Assembly (NCBI GenBank): GCA_964352025.1
Contig: CAYGPZ010000001.1
Span: 1 to 64,000 of the forward strand
Length of the DNA stretch: 64,000 bases
Direction of reading: 5' to 3'
Source of the DNA: Hirschia sp964352025
GTDB lineage: Bacteria > Pseudomonadota > Alphaproteobacteria > Caulobacterales > Hyphomonadaceae
Within the stretch, counting starts at the first letter, position 1. Each line of letters begins with the position of its first letter. The position numbers were made by a program, and so were the translations under genes. Below, in pieces: positions 9,232 through 19,333 of the stretch. The notes under the pieces are model-generated. The model searched no databases. It was not told the DNA's origin and saw only the letters and a program-made list of their open reading frames with translations.

Positions 9232-10209
9232 CTATTGAACTTCTATAAATCCTTGAGATTGAACAGTTTTTGAAACTTCCATCAAAACGAACTCAGCTTC
9301 CCGAACCTTCTGATAAAGCGCTGCGGGGTGTGATGGAATCAATATTCCATCTGCCGATCCATTTAACACAAGCAGAGGTTTAAAATCGCTAATCTGCTCC
9401 AAAGCCAATAAAGCAGATGCATGTTCTTGCTTTATGGATAGACCAATAGGTGCTTGCATAAAACTCAAAAAACGATGGGCGACATAAGCGCGCGCTCTGG
9501 CACGATACACTGCTTCTGTCGCAAATTTATTGAAAGTCACACTACTGGCGCTATTCGATGCTTCAGATAGCTCTGCAGCAGACTGTCGAAGCCATGATAC
9601 CATAAGACCAAGACGCGAGACATATCGCGCTGCTGTTAGCGTATCATCATAGCGATGCAGCCTTACACCACCATTATAACTATACAGCGACTCGATCGCC
9701 GCACGTATCTCTACTTCAGAAATATCACGCGACAAAAGAAGTGCTGTCGCGCTTAAATCTGAATCTTCCAGATTACCTTGTTGCGTATTCACCAGTTCAA
9801 CGAAATCACCGATCGTATGACCAAGCGCCATCTGGTATGCGGGCATAGCTGTCAATCTTGCAGATGGTGCCCAAACAGGCGCATCAGCTACCCAACCATT
9901 TAAATCAACTTCTCGTTCGAGTATCTGTGTTCCAACACCTGCCCACGGTGAAGACCAGTTTTGATTAATCGATTCGGGAAATGTAAGCTCGTCACCTATT
10001 TTATTCGAAAGTAAAATACTCGCCGGATAAGCAAAGAGCACTGTTATCGCAAGAAGGCCGAGAAAGTGGTTCTTCACCTTTGAAGGTATTTTTGAAGATT
10101 TTAAAGCTTGAACAGACCGAGTTTTAAGAGGAATCGGTTTATCTATTTCTACAATGTCAGGCTCTTCAGCGAATACTTCGCTTTTGCGACTAAACTGAAG
10201 CACACTCAT
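9232..10209 (-). CDS. DUF2333-like membrane-anchored protein
   Basis: A 325-residue protein with a basic N-terminal cytoplasmic part (about 1-45), one hydrophobic segment (about 47-67) and a largely helical periplasmic domain. The W-x-PSARLTAMPAYQMALGHTI region and the general layout resemble the DUF2333 (COG5345) family, but I rely on recall of that family and not on an alignment. No catalytic motif is visible. It lies between usp and a copper-chaperone gene on the same strand, with about 90-base gaps on both sides. The function is unknown. Confidence 0.72.
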   Translation of the reverse strand: MSVLQFSRKSEVFAEEPDIVEIDKPIPLKTRSVQALKSSKIPSKVKNHFLGLLAITVLFAYPASILLSNKIGDELTFPESINQNWSSPWAGVGTQILEREVDLNGWVADAPVWAPSARLTAMPAYQMALGHTIGDFVELVNTQQGNLEDSDLSATALLLSRDISEVEIRAAIESLYSYNGGVRLHRYDDTLTAARYVSRLGLMVSWLRQSAAELSEASNSASSVTFNKFATEAVYRARARAYVAHRFLSFMQAPIGLSIKQEHASALLALEQISDFKPLLVLNGSADGILIPSHPAALYQKVREAEFVLMEVSKTVQSQGFIEVQ

Positions 10210-10297
10210 AGAAACAACCTAAGTAAATCAACTTTGCTGCACACAATTAGGATACTGAGTGCAGCAATTTAACAACACCTATAAAGGTTACGTTTCA

Positions 10298-10858
10298 TTA
10301 ATGTTTGTGTCCAGCCCCATGAGACACATCTGGAACAGAAATTTCAAAGCTTGCAGTTGCTGATCTGCCAGATTCAAAAGAGAATATAACTTCTGCCACA
10401 TCTCCTTCTTGCACATCATTCACTCCAAACAACATCAAATGCAGACCTTTTGGTTTAAAAACAGTCTCTTGGTTGGCATTCACTTCAACATGATCAAGTT
10501 TTCGCATCTGCATGACGCCATCTTGATGCGTGTGTTCATGGAGTTCAATTGATTCAGCGATATCAGATGATGCTGCAATGATTTTATCGTCACTGCCTAA
10601 AGTTATGGCAAAATATCCAGATGTTATATTTTTACCGCCCAATGGAGTCCGAATAATTCCATTCTCAATCCTAATCGTGGATTCTTCAATGCTATGATCC
10701 GGATTGCTGACTGATGCTGCATGAGAATGTGTATGCTCTTCCACGCTCTCAACTTCGGCGCTCTCAACCTCAGCAGTTTCTTTAGGAGAACATGCTACCG
10801 ACATAGTCATTGCAGCTGCTACTAAACCAGCGATTTTTATTCCTACATTCTTAGACAT
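10298..10858 (-). CDS. PCu(A)C-type periplasmic copper chaperone, lipoprotein-like
   Basis: A 186-residue exported protein. The N-terminus has a basic-hydrophobic signal ending in MSVACS, a weak lipobox with Cys23. A linker rich in Glu and His (HTHSHAAS) follows. The PCu(A)C/DUF461 domain (about 60-165) carries the copper(I) ligands: ELHEHTH..MQM and, about 20 residues on, GLHLM. The C-terminus adds HGAGHKH. Family members deliver Cu(I) to the CuA or CuB site of cytochrome oxidase. The extra histidine clusters at both ends could bind more copper or zinc, which is inference. No oxidase assembly gene lies beside it. Confidence 0.88.
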   Translation of the reverse strand: MSKNVGIKIAGLVAAAMTMSVACSPKETAEVESAEVESVEEHTHSHAASVSNPDHSIEESTIRIENGIIRTPLGGKNITSGYFAITLGSDDKIIAASSDIAESIELHEHTHQDGVMQMRKLDHVEVNANQETVFKPKGLHLMLFGVNDVQEGDVAEVIFSFESGRSATASFEISVPDVSHGAGHKH

Positions 10859-10901
10859 TCTTCAAAACTCTCTCTTAGCAAAACTTCAGCTAGACAAATT
10901 A

Positions 10902-11933
10902 TTAGCTGCCCCAAAATCCGACGATCTCACGCACTTCCTTTAAAATAGGCTGAGAAATAGCATTCGCTTTTTCAGCACCATCCTTCAATACAGCATCAAT
11001 CTGCGATGGATCATCCATATAGTCACGCATGCGTGTGGTTATTGGTGCTAGTTTTTCCACCGCGAGTTCAGCGAGAGCTGGTTTAAATTTCCCAAACCCC
11101 TCCCCGCCAAATTCTGATAGGACCTCAGCGTTTGTTTTCTCCGCCAATGCTCCATAAATTCCAACAAGATTTCTTGCTTCTGGTCGTCCCTCTAAACCAT
11201 CAACCTCTGAAGGAAGGACGTCTGCATCAGATTTTGCCTTCTTGATCTTTTTAGCAATCAGGTCTGCGTCATCAATAAAGTTGATTCGAGATAACTCCGA
11301 AGGGTCCGATTTGGACATTTTCTTCGTGCCATCTTTCAAAGACATGACACGCGCACCAGGCCCCTGAATTAAAGGTTCTGGCTGAGGGAAAAAGTCAGGT
11401 TTATCAAAATCTCTGTTAAAACGATCAGCAATATCTCTAGATAACTCTAAATGCTGTTTTTGATCTTCACCAACAGGTACGTGTGTACCTTTGAAAGCAA
11501 GAATATCTGCCGCCTGCAAAACAGGATATGTAAACAGACCAACCGATGCACGTTCAGCGTCCTTTCCTGCCTTGTCCTTAAATTGTGTCATACGCTCAAC
11601 CCACCCCATACGGGCGGTACAATTTAAAATCCACGCAAGTTCGGCATGAGCAGGTACACTCGATTGCGCGTAAACAATTGATTTTTTTGGGTCCACACCT
11701 GCCGCAAGCCAAGCAGCTGTGATTTCACGCGTCTTACTTGCAAGGACTTTAGGGTCTTGCGGAACGGTAATCGCATGCAGATCAACGGCACAAAAAACAC
11801 ATTCCCAGCTTTCTTGAAGCTTCACCCAGTTTATCAATGCACCAAGATAGTTTCCAAGGTGCAGATCACCTGATGGCTGCATGCCTGAATACACACGTTG
11901 AGGACCGGTATAAGCTGTATCTGTGTCGCTCAT
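10902..11933 (-). CDS. trpS: Tryptophanyl-tRNA synthetase
   Basis: Class I aminoacyl-tRNA synthetase that charges tRNA-Trp. The 343-residue length matches bacterial TrpS. The HIGH-type motif is SGDLHLGN (21-28), and the KMSKS loop KKMSKSDPSE lies near residue 205. A Rossmann fold sits between them, with the usual GEDQKQHLEL. It is followed on the same strand by the copper chaperone and lies downstream of murJ, the usual alphaproteobacterial order. Confidence 0.98.
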   Translation of the reverse strand: MSDTDTAYTGPQRVYSGMQPSGDLHLGNYLGALINWVKLQESWECVFCAVDLHAITVPQDPKVLASKTREITAAWLAAGVDPKKSIVYAQSSVPAHAELAWILNCTARMGWVERMTQFKDKAGKDAERASVGLFTYPVLQAADILAFKGTHVPVGEDQKQHLELSRDIADRFNRDFDKPDFFPQPEPLIQGPGARVMSLKDGTKKMSKSDPSELSRINFIDDADLIAKKIKKAKSDADVLPSEVDGLEGRPEARNLVGIYGALAEKTNAEVLSEFGGEGFGKFKPALAELAVEKLAPITTRMRDYMDDPSQIDAVLKDGAEKANAISQPILKEVREIVGFWGS

Positions 11934-12020
11934 CTATATTGCGCCTTTTAAACTGAAGTCTGGATAGCGGTCTAACGCACAAAGAGTTTGCGGTGCAAGT
12001 GTTTCAACTCAAGCTGCTAT

Positions 12021-13586
12021 TTAAGTCGCACTTCGCTTCATTGAATTTCGAATTTCTCTTAAAGACACAGCCCCAGTCAGTAGAGCTAAAATTCCATAAA
12101 AGGCACCGCCAATCGCAACGATCGCTATCAATGTTAGAACTTTAGAATCCCATGCATAGGCCTGTACTAGGTCTCGGTGCATGTTCGCAAAATACAAGAA
12201 ACCGCCCAACAAAGCGCAAGACACTGCAACTCGAATTAGGCGATTTAAAAGCAAACCACTCGGTTTATAATCACCACGTTTTATGAGCGTTACGAATAGC
12301 ATGGTCACGTTCAGCCACGCGGCAAAACTCGTAGCCGCTGCAAGTGCTGGAAATCCAAATTCACCCTGCCCGCGCAACCAAAAGAAAGCGCTTGCCCCTA
12401 AAACCGTATTCACAATCACCGAAACTACTGCAAATTGCATCGGGCGTTTTGTATCCTGTCTCGCAAAAAATGCGGGCGATAAAACCTTCACCAAAACGAA
12501 TGCTGGCACACCCCACGCATAATGAATAAGAGCCTGAGCGGCCATGGCAGAATCCGTTGCATCAAATTGACCTCGGCCAAACAATGCATCCACCAAGAAA
12601 AATGGAATTAAACCCAATGCAACAGCTGCAGGAAGGGTCAACGCCATAGCTAAAGCAATACCCTCATCCAATGTCCTGTGCGTATCCTTAGAAGTGCCCA
12701 CCTTGCTCATTGCACGCGATAGTTTTGGCAATATCGCAACGCCAACGGCGACACCCACAATTCCGAGAGGCAATTGATAGAAACGATCAGCCGATGCGAG
12801 CCACCCTTTTGCACCTGCTTCAAAAGATGCAATTGAGGAAGACACAATGATATTGATTTGTGTCGCGCTAGCAGCCAATGCACCGGGAACCGCAATTTTC
12901 GCAACCTGTTTTACTGCGGGCGTAATGCGCGGCAAAACAAACTTTAGATGTACGCCTTGCCGTTTAGCTCCCCACCACAAAACGGATGCCTGCAATATAC
13001 CAGCGATCAATGTCGCAACAGAACAGGCGACTGCAACTGTCCTTGGATCATTGAAGCTAAACGCCGCAATCAATAGACAGATATTCATCAAGGTGGGTGC
13101 AGCGGCTGACAGAACAAACCGCCCTGCCGCATTCAATACACCTGCGAACAAGGCTGATAGCGCCATTCCTGCCAGATACGGCATGGTGATTTGCGTGAGC
13201 AGTATAGATAAATTGAAGATATCAGGATTGCTGCGATACCCCGCCTGCAACACCATCATAATCCACGGCATACAAATCTGAGCGATGACAGAAAGCAAAA
13301 TCGTCACCGTAAACAGCATCGATAGTGTTTCTGTTGCCATTTGCGTGGCGACATCATCACCATCTTCGGCTTGAGATTTGGAATAGAGTGGAACAAATGC
13401 TTGTGCAAATGCACCTTCAGCCAACAACCGACGGAATAGATTTGGAAATTGCTGCGCTGTTAAATACGCATCTGTCAGCGGTCCAGCACCAAGTTTTGCA
13501 AAAATAACAGCCTCACGAATAAAACCTAGAATACGGCTTCCAAAGGTGAGACTAGATTGAACAAATACGTTGCGCGCTAAGCTCAT
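12021..13586 (-). CDS. murJ: Lipid II flippase MurJ
   Basis: Polytopic inner-membrane flippase of the MOP superfamily that moves lipid II to the periplasmic face for peptidoglycan synthesis. The 521-residue protein begins MSLARNVFVQSSLTFGSRI, has the conserved RILGFIREAVIF region and the expected series of about 14 hydrophobic segments. The ATG at 13586 is preferred to a TTG one codon upstream. It starts eight bases after the glnD stop, so the two are probably co-transcribed. The neighbours glnD and trpS match the class-wide order. Confidence 0.96.
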   Translation of the reverse strand: MSLARNVFVQSSLTFGSRILGFIREAVIFAKLGAGPLTDAYLTAQQFPNLFRRLLAEGAFAQAFVPLYSKSQAEDGDDVATQMATETLSMLFTVTILLSVIAQICMPWIMMVLQAGYRSNPDIFNLSILLTQITMPYLAGMALSALFAGVLNAAGRFVLSAAAPTLMNICLLIAAFSFNDPRTVAVACSVATLIAGILQASVLWWGAKRQGVHLKFVLPRITPAVKQVAKIAVPGALAASATQINIIVSSSIASFEAGAKGWLASADRFYQLPLGIVGVAVGVAILPKLSRAMSKVGTSKDTHRTLDEGIALAMALTLPAAVALGLIPFFLVDALFGRGQFDATDSAMAAQALIHYAWGVPAFVLVKVLSPAFFARQDTKRPMQFAVVSVIVNTVLGASAFFWLRGQGEFGFPALAAATSFAAWLNVTMLFVTLIKRGDYKPSGLLLNRLIRVAVSCALLGGFLYFANMHRDLVQAYAWDSKVLTLIAIVAIGGAFYGILALLTGAVSLREIRNSMKRSAT

Positions 13587-13594
13587 CAATCAGC

Positions 13595-16426
13595 CTATCT
13601 ATTTTCTGAACTCTTGGCGCGTTTCAATGCTCGCGCTGGCGTTCTAGGAGCTTCCAATTCTTCTCGACGCAAAACGTCCAACAAGCTGCTTGTTAGCTTA
13701 TCCTCGTTCAAATCTCGATTATCTCTAAGCTCCAGATAAAACACGTCATGCACCAACATGCCGTAACTTTCAGCATGTGCCGATAAAATTGAAAGACCTT
13801 CTTGGTCTAAAACATTTGCAATTTCCTGCATCAGACCTCTACGGTTTCGGCCCGACAGTTCGACGACAATCGCATTGCCAGAAGCCTGATTATCAATTGA
13901 CACTATTGGTTCGACAATAAATGCCGCCTGACGACGCGAGGCTTTATAGGAGCTAGAATCTGAAATCATTTCAAACTCTTTACCATCGGCTGCGGCTTTT
14001 AAAGCTTCGCAGAGCTGATTTAAGCGTGTCGGGTCAGATTCAGCATAAGGCTCACCTGCACTGGTTTGAATTTCGAATACATCCAACACATGGCCATCAC
14101 CCGTAGAAAACAACCTCGCGGACAATATGTCCGCGCCTGCGCTCATCAATACCTGACACAAATCTGCGTATAGACTTGGTCTATCTTTCGTAAATATAAT
14201 TATCTGCGTTGCACTAAGCTCTTTTTCGATACGCGCATCGGCAACGGATGAAGATAGCGCCTTAGAAATTGCAGCTGCGTGCCATGCATGGATATCCGTT
14301 TCAAAGGAAATCCAATACGCATCTTCCAGTTTTGCGAAAATACTAGGCAGTTCACCAATTTGATTTTTTAAGCTTTCGCGGGCTGTTTCCGCACGCACAG
14401 AAATCTGAGATTTAATAGATTTTTCATCAGCACGCCCGCCACGTAACGCAGCTTCAGTCGCATAGTAGAGCTCGCGCAACAGTTGGCCTTTCCAACTATT
14501 CCAAACATCTGGTCCAACCGCACGGATATCACAAACGGTAAGCACTAAGAGCAAACGCAATCTTTCGACGGTTCCCACTTTTTTCGCGAATGTCGAAATA
14601 GTCCGAGGGTCTGAAATATCGCGTCTTTGAGCTGTGTCGCTCATTTCAAGGTGATTTCCGACAAGCCAAGCAACCAATTCCGCTTCTTCCGGCTCCATTC
14701 CCAAACGCAAACAGGCTGTGCGTGCTGTTTTAGCACCCTCTATTTGTTGATCCCCTTGGCCCTTGCCAGTGTCATGCAACAACATGGCGAGATAAAGCGC
14801 GCGGCGATGCTGTATTTTGGAAAAAATCTGTGTTGATAATGGGTGTTCATCTGCTAACTCACCGCGCTCGACATCGTTCATGGCCTCCACGGCACGAATG
14901 GTGTGCTCATCAACCGTATAGTGGTGATACATGTTAAACTGTGTCTGCCCGACTATCCGGCCAAACTCTGGTAGAAAACGACCTAAAACGCCAGTTTCAT
15001 TCATGATTTTCAGTGTTGTTCCCGGGTGATCAGGAGATGTCACAACATCAAGGAATAACTGCTGGGCTTCTTTATCCTTGCGATAAGAAACCTTCAATAA
15101 CCGCAGATTATCGCGGATAATTGCGATAGCGTTTGGATGAATATCATAGCCGTCATCATCAGCGACATTGAACAATCGTATTAAGTTAAGCGGGTCATCT
15201 TTAACTACATCTACGCTGGCATAGGAAACGCGTCCAGCATCCAATACATAACGACTATCTTCTAGAGGTTTTGCGGTTGGTGCTGGTAAAAAACGTAGCA
15301 ATCCAGAAGGTTTTTTTTCCTCAATCGCCTCAAGTTTTGCACAAAGAATACGCGTTAAAGCGCCCACTTCTTTCGCAGCAATAAAATAACGCTTCATAAA
15401 GCGCTCAACACCGCTCATGCCGGCTTTATCTACAAACCCCATTCTAGACGCGATTTCAGGCTGCAGGTCAAAACTCAGCCTGTCCTCAGCACGTCCAGCA
15501 ACATAATGAAGATGACATCTTACGGTCCAGATAAAACGAGCTTCCCGACGAAAGATACTCGCATCAGACTTTGAAAAAACCTGATTTTTTAGTACTTCGT
15601 CGAAATTTTTTCCACCGTGAATGTATTTGGCGAGCCAGAACAATGTCTGTAAATCGCGCAATCCACCCTTACCTTCTTTAACATTAGGCTCGACACGAAA
15701 ACGCGAATTACCTTCTTTAGAAACCCGCCTGTCACGCTCTTCCAATTTTGCTTGAACAAACTCTGCTGCGCGCCCATCAACAATGTCTTTCTGAAAACGC
15801 TGATCAAGCTCGTTAGAAATTTCAACATCGCCAAAAAGATAACGTCGATCCAAAATAGCCGTTCGTATTGTGTAATCTTCTTTTGAAAGCCGTATACATT
15901 CGTCAATCGTTCTAAACGCATGACCAACTTTCAGTCCCAAATCCCACAATGCGTAAAGCATAAATTCAATCACGCTTTCCGCCCAAGCTGTCTGTTTATA
16001 CGTGCGTAAAAATAACAGATCGACATCTGATGATGGCGCTAGCGCGCTGCGTCCATAGCCCCCAACTGCCAAAACAGACATTCTTTCACCCATTGTCGGA
16101 TTTTTGGATCGAAACACATGTGTCGTCGTATAATCATAAAGCGCGTGAAGCACTTCATCCATTACGGCCGAGAGTAAATTAGCTGTATCAAGGCCATCTG
16201 CGCCAGATTCAAGTCGTTCCTGCGCAATCATTCTTCCGCGAAACATCGCACCGTGCAAAAGATCTAGAACACGCTGGCGGGCCTTGGTCTGATCATGCAC
16301 ATTTTCCATGTGCGCGGCTGTTAACTGTACACGTAACTTTATCGGATCGATAATATCATGGATACGCCATGCTCCCATTTTAGGGCGGCGAACGGGCTTT
16401 TTCGGGGGCGATTTTGTCTCTTGCAT
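13595..16426 (-). CDS. glnD: Bifunctional uridylyltransferase/uridylyl-removing enzyme GlnD
   Basis: Glutamine sensor that uridylylates and deuridylylates PII proteins and so controls nitrogen assimilation. The 943-residue protein has the nucleotidyltransferase motif GGYGRSALAPSSDVDLLF (122-139). The HD hydrolase domain, with LLHDTGKG, lies near residue 550. Two C-terminal ACT domains bind glutamine, one around ATQIIIFTKDRPSLYADL and one around VVELSGRNRRGLMQEI. A GGAG site precedes the ATG. It lies between mutS and murJ, as is usual. The PII target genes (glnB/glnK) are not in the window. Confidence 0.97.
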   Translation of the reverse strand: MQETKSPPKKPVRRPKMGAWRIHDIIDPIKLRVQLTAAHMENVHDQTKARQRVLDLLHGAMFRGRMIAQERLESGADGLDTANLLSAVMDEVLHALYDYTTTHVFRSKNPTMGERMSVLAVGGYGRSALAPSSDVDLLFLRTYKQTAWAESVIEFMLYALWDLGLKVGHAFRTIDECIRLSKEDYTIRTAILDRRYLFGDVEISNELDQRFQKDIVDGRAAEFVQAKLEERDRRVSKEGNSRFRVEPNVKEGKGGLRDLQTLFWLAKYIHGGKNFDEVLKNQVFSKSDASIFRREARFIWTVRCHLHYVAGRAEDRLSFDLQPEIASRMGFVDKAGMSGVERFMKRYFIAAKEVGALTRILCAKLEAIEEKKPSGLLRFLPAPTAKPLEDSRYVLDAGRVSYASVDVVKDDPLNLIRLFNVADDDGYDIHPNAIAIIRDNLRLLKVSYRKDKEAQQLFLDVVTSPDHPGTTLKIMNETGVLGRFLPEFGRIVGQTQFNMYHHYTVDEHTIRAVEAMNDVERGELADEHPLSTQIFSKIQHRRALYLAMLLHDTGKGQGDQQIEGAKTARTACLRLGMEPEEAELVAWLVGNHLEMSDTAQRRDISDPRTISTFAKKVGTVERLRLLLVLTVCDIRAVGPDVWNSWKGQLLRELYYATEAALRGGRADEKSIKSQISVRAETARESLKNQIGELPSIFAKLEDAYWISFETDIHAWHAAAISKALSSSVADARIEKELSATQIIIFTKDRPSLYADLCQVLMSAGADILSARLFSTGDGHVLDVFEIQTSAGEPYAESDPTRLNQLCEALKAAADGKEFEMISDSSSYKASRRQAAFIVEPIVSIDNQASGNAIVVELSGRNRRGLMQEIANVLDQEGLSILSAHAESYGMLVHDVFYLELRDNRDLNEDKLTSSLLDVLRREELEAPRTPARALKRAKSSENR

Positions 16427-16473
16427 ACCCCACTCCTACCCCTAAATTTTGCGTAGGAACAGTGCCAAATATG

Positions 16474-19140
16474 TTAAGCTCCGAGTTTTTGCTTAAGTGT
16501 GTACAAAATATCTAAGGCCTCTCGCGGTGACGTTTCATTTACATCAATTTGAGACAGCATTTTTTCAACTTCGGAAGGTTCTAAATCAGCAACAGAAACG
16601 GACTCAGCGACAGATGCAAAAAGTGGCAAATCATCTAATTGAGGACCACCCTGTTTCGCATCACTCTCTAGTCTTCCCAAAACATCTTCAGCCCGTGCTA
16701 TTGCAGCAGATGGCATACCCGCCAATTTTGCGACTTGAACACCATAAGAGCGATCCGCAGCACCAGGTTTCACATCGTGGAGAAAAACTAGGTCACCTTG
16801 CCAATCCTTAGCTCGAAGAGATGCATTCGCAGCATAGGGAAGCTTTTCGGCTAAGTCCGTTAATTCATGATAGTGCGTCGCGAAAATTGCACGGCATTTA
16901 TTCTTTTCATGTAGATGTTCAACCGCCGCCCACGCAATCGCCAAACCATCATAAGTGGCAGTACCGCGCCCTACTTCGTCGAGTATAACAAATGCGCGTG
17001 GCCCTGCCTGATTTAAGATTGCAGCAGTTTCAATCATTTCCACCATAAATGTGGAACGTCCACGCGATAAATCATCAGAAGCACCCACACGGGAAAACAC
17101 GCGATCAACAAGACCAAGCTCGAATTTTTTCGCCGGCACAAAACTTCCAGCCTGAGCCAAGATTGCCAACAATGCATTTTGACGAAGATAGGTCGACTTA
17201 CCTGCCATATTCGGCCCAGTCACCATCATCAATCTGGCATTGTCATCACCTTGTGCATCAAGGCGGCAATCATTGGCGGTAAAGCCCTCGCCGTCTTTAC
17301 GCAATGCAGCTTCAACAACAGGGTGACGCGCACCTTCAGCAACGAAACGCGTCGATTTTTCTAGGATCGGTCTTACTGCACTGACATCTTCCGACCATTG
17401 CGCTAATCCGGCAGCGACATCTATTGCCGCCAGTGCATCAGCTGCTGCGCGCAATTGCGTTGATAAATTCTCAGCCTTCAAAACAAGGTCGTTAAAGATA
17501 TCAAGTTCGCGCGCTTTGCTTTCTTCATCTGCTCTAGCAATCCGGCCATCAAGCTCACCTAATTCAGTCGTGGTAAACCGCATGGCTGACGCCAATGTTT
17601 GACGATGGATAAAGTCACCTGCATGAGGCCCGTTTTGCATAGCGTCAGCATTGCGTGCAGTCACATCAATGAAATAGCCAAGCACTTTGTTGTGACGTAT
17701 CTTCAGGCTGCTAATACCTGTTTTTTCAGCGTACTGCGCTTGCAGGCCAGCGATGATTTTACGGCTATCATCTCTCAGGGATTTCACTTCATCTAAAGCT
17801 GCATCATAACCTTCACAAATAAAGCCGCCATCACGGGCAAGAACCGGTGCATCTTCTTTGATCGCGCGTTTGAGCGTATCGGAAAACTCGCCCAATTCCT
17901 TTTGATCCGTCAGGTTTAGTACCGTGCAGGCTTCTTCAAGTAATGCTGGAAGGCCGGCAATGTTCGAACGTAATTGCTTTGACGCTTGCGCACCTGCTTC
18001 TAGACCTTGAGCAAGCGCAAGTAGGTCTTTTGGTCCACCACGTCCAAGCTGTAATCGCATACGGGCGCGTTCAATATCCGCGCTTATACGCAAGGATTCT
18101 CGCACTTCTTCCCGCAAGTCTCTGTCTGAAACAAATAGCCCCACCGCATCAAGGCGTGCATTTATGGCGTCAATATCAATAAGAGGACGCGCCAAATTAT
18201 CAGCCAAACGACGGGCTCCCGGCGCGGTAATTGTACAATCAATCGTCGCCAACAAAGATCCTTTGCGGCCACCTTGCGCAGACACGTCTATCTCTAAACT
18301 GGCGCGCGTTGCTGGATCAATCGCCATAAAGCTTTCACCGAGGTGACGCTTTGGAGGATCAAGCCGAGGGGCCTCCCCTGCCTGCGTGAGATTTAGATAA
18401 TCCAACAACAATGCACTGGCAGACAATTCCGCATTTGAAAACGCTCCAAATGCATCGAGGGACTTTACGCCGAGTGCCGATTTTAATTGACGTTCACCAG
18501 ACCCTTTGTCGGCCTTGGCACTTGGTCTGGGCGTAACAGCCGCTTTTAAATTTTCCAGCATGTTGGAAATCAAAGGACGTGCAAATGCGCTTTCACTTAA
18601 GAGCAATTCCTTTGGTGATAAGGCTGATAAAATCTCACCAAAATCTTCTGGCTGCGCTGTAAACACTTCAAATCGGCCTGTCGATACATCGGCCAATGCG
18701 ATGCCACCTTCAGAACCACCAGCCGCCAAGCCAACCGCCGCCAGTATATTGGAAGAACGTGCGTCCAATAACGAGTCTTCTGTCAAAGTACCGGGGGTGA
18801 CGATACGCACGACATCACGCTTGACGACAGCTTTATAGCCGCGTTTTTTTGCTTCTTCTGGTGACTCTAACTGTTCACACACCGCGACACGGTGCCCAAG
18901 ACGTATCAATCGCGCCAAATATCCTTCAGCGGCATGATAGGGAACGCCAGCCATTGGTATTGGATCACCAGAATGTTGCCCTCTTGCTGTCAGAGTAATA
19001 TCTAGATCAGCGGCTGCTATTTCAGCATCCTCAAAAAAGAGTTCATAAAAATCGCCCATACGGAAAAATAAAAGCGCATCACTGTGACGCTCTTTAATCT
19101 CAAGGTATTGAACCATAAATGGAGAAGGTGCTTTTGACAT
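16474..19140 (-). CDS. mutS: DNA mismatch repair protein MutS
   Basis: Recognises mismatched bases and starts methyl- or nick-directed repair with MutL. The 888-residue protein shows the mismatch-binding domain with FFRMGDFYELFF near the N-terminus (the Phe-x-Glu wedge). The connector, lever and clamp domains follow. The ATPase domain has Walker A GPNMAGKST, then DEVGRGTATYDG and ATHYHEL. The ATG at 19140 is chosen; a GTG four codons upstream is also in frame, and neither has a good ribosome site. It is transcribed divergently from maeB across about 190 bases. Confidence 0.97.
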   Translation of the reverse strand: MSKAPSPFMVQYLEIKERHSDALLFFRMGDFYELFFEDAEIAAADLDITLTARGQHSGDPIPMAGVPYHAAEGYLARLIRLGHRVAVCEQLESPEEAKKRGYKAVVKRDVVRIVTPGTLTEDSLLDARSSNILAAVGLAAGGSEGGIALADVSTGRFEVFTAQPEDFGEILSALSPKELLLSESAFARPLISNMLENLKAAVTPRPSAKADKGSGERQLKSALGVKSLDAFGAFSNAELSASALLLDYLNLTQAGEAPRLDPPKRHLGESFMAIDPATRASLEIDVSAQGGRKGSLLATIDCTITAPGARRLADNLARPLIDIDAINARLDAVGLFVSDRDLREEVRESLRISADIERARMRLQLGRGGPKDLLALAQGLEAGAQASKQLRSNIAGLPALLEEACTVLNLTDQKELGEFSDTLKRAIKEDAPVLARDGGFICEGYDAALDEVKSLRDDSRKIIAGLQAQYAEKTGISSLKIRHNKVLGYFIDVTARNADAMQNGPHAGDFIHRQTLASAMRFTTTELGELDGRIARADEESKARELDIFNDLVLKAENLSTQLRAAADALAAIDVAAGLAQWSEDVSAVRPILEKSTRFVAEGARHPVVEAALRKDGEGFTANDCRLDAQGDDNARLMMVTGPNMAGKSTYLRQNALLAILAQAGSFVPAKKFELGLVDRVFSRVGASDDLSRGRSTFMVEMIETAAILNQAGPRAFVILDEVGRGTATYDGLAIAWAAVEHLHEKNKCRAIFATHYHELTDLAEKLPYAANASLRAKDWQGDLVFLHDVKPGAADRSYGVQVAKLAGMPSAAIARAEDVLGRLESDAKQGGPQLDDLPLFASVAESVSVADLEPSEVEKMLSQIDVNETSPREALDILYTLKQKLGA

Positions 19141-19299
19141 GGGCGTGCACACTAGTCACACTAATTTAAGCTGCAAGGGTGACAAAGCGAAGAAATTGCA
19201 TTTTATCAATTTAAGAGCATAGATTGCCCTGTTTACTAACAGCAGAATTGATCCATAAGAAGAGAGATCTGCACAACTATAAAAAGAACAACACAAATA

Positions 19300-19314
19300 T
19301 GCGGACATTCCGCA
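19300..19314. promoter_or_regulatory. Short palindrome in the maeB leader
   Basis: A perfect inverted repeat, TGCGGA-CAT-TCCGCA, ends eight to ten bases before the maeB AAGGA ribosome site. It could be an operator for a dimeric regulator or a small leader hairpin that affects ribosome access. No regulator is identified. It lies in the intergenic region shared with mutS. A symmetric 6-bp repeat of this kind may arise by chance. Confidence 0.3.
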
Positions 19315-19333
19315 AAACAAGGACACAACGCAC

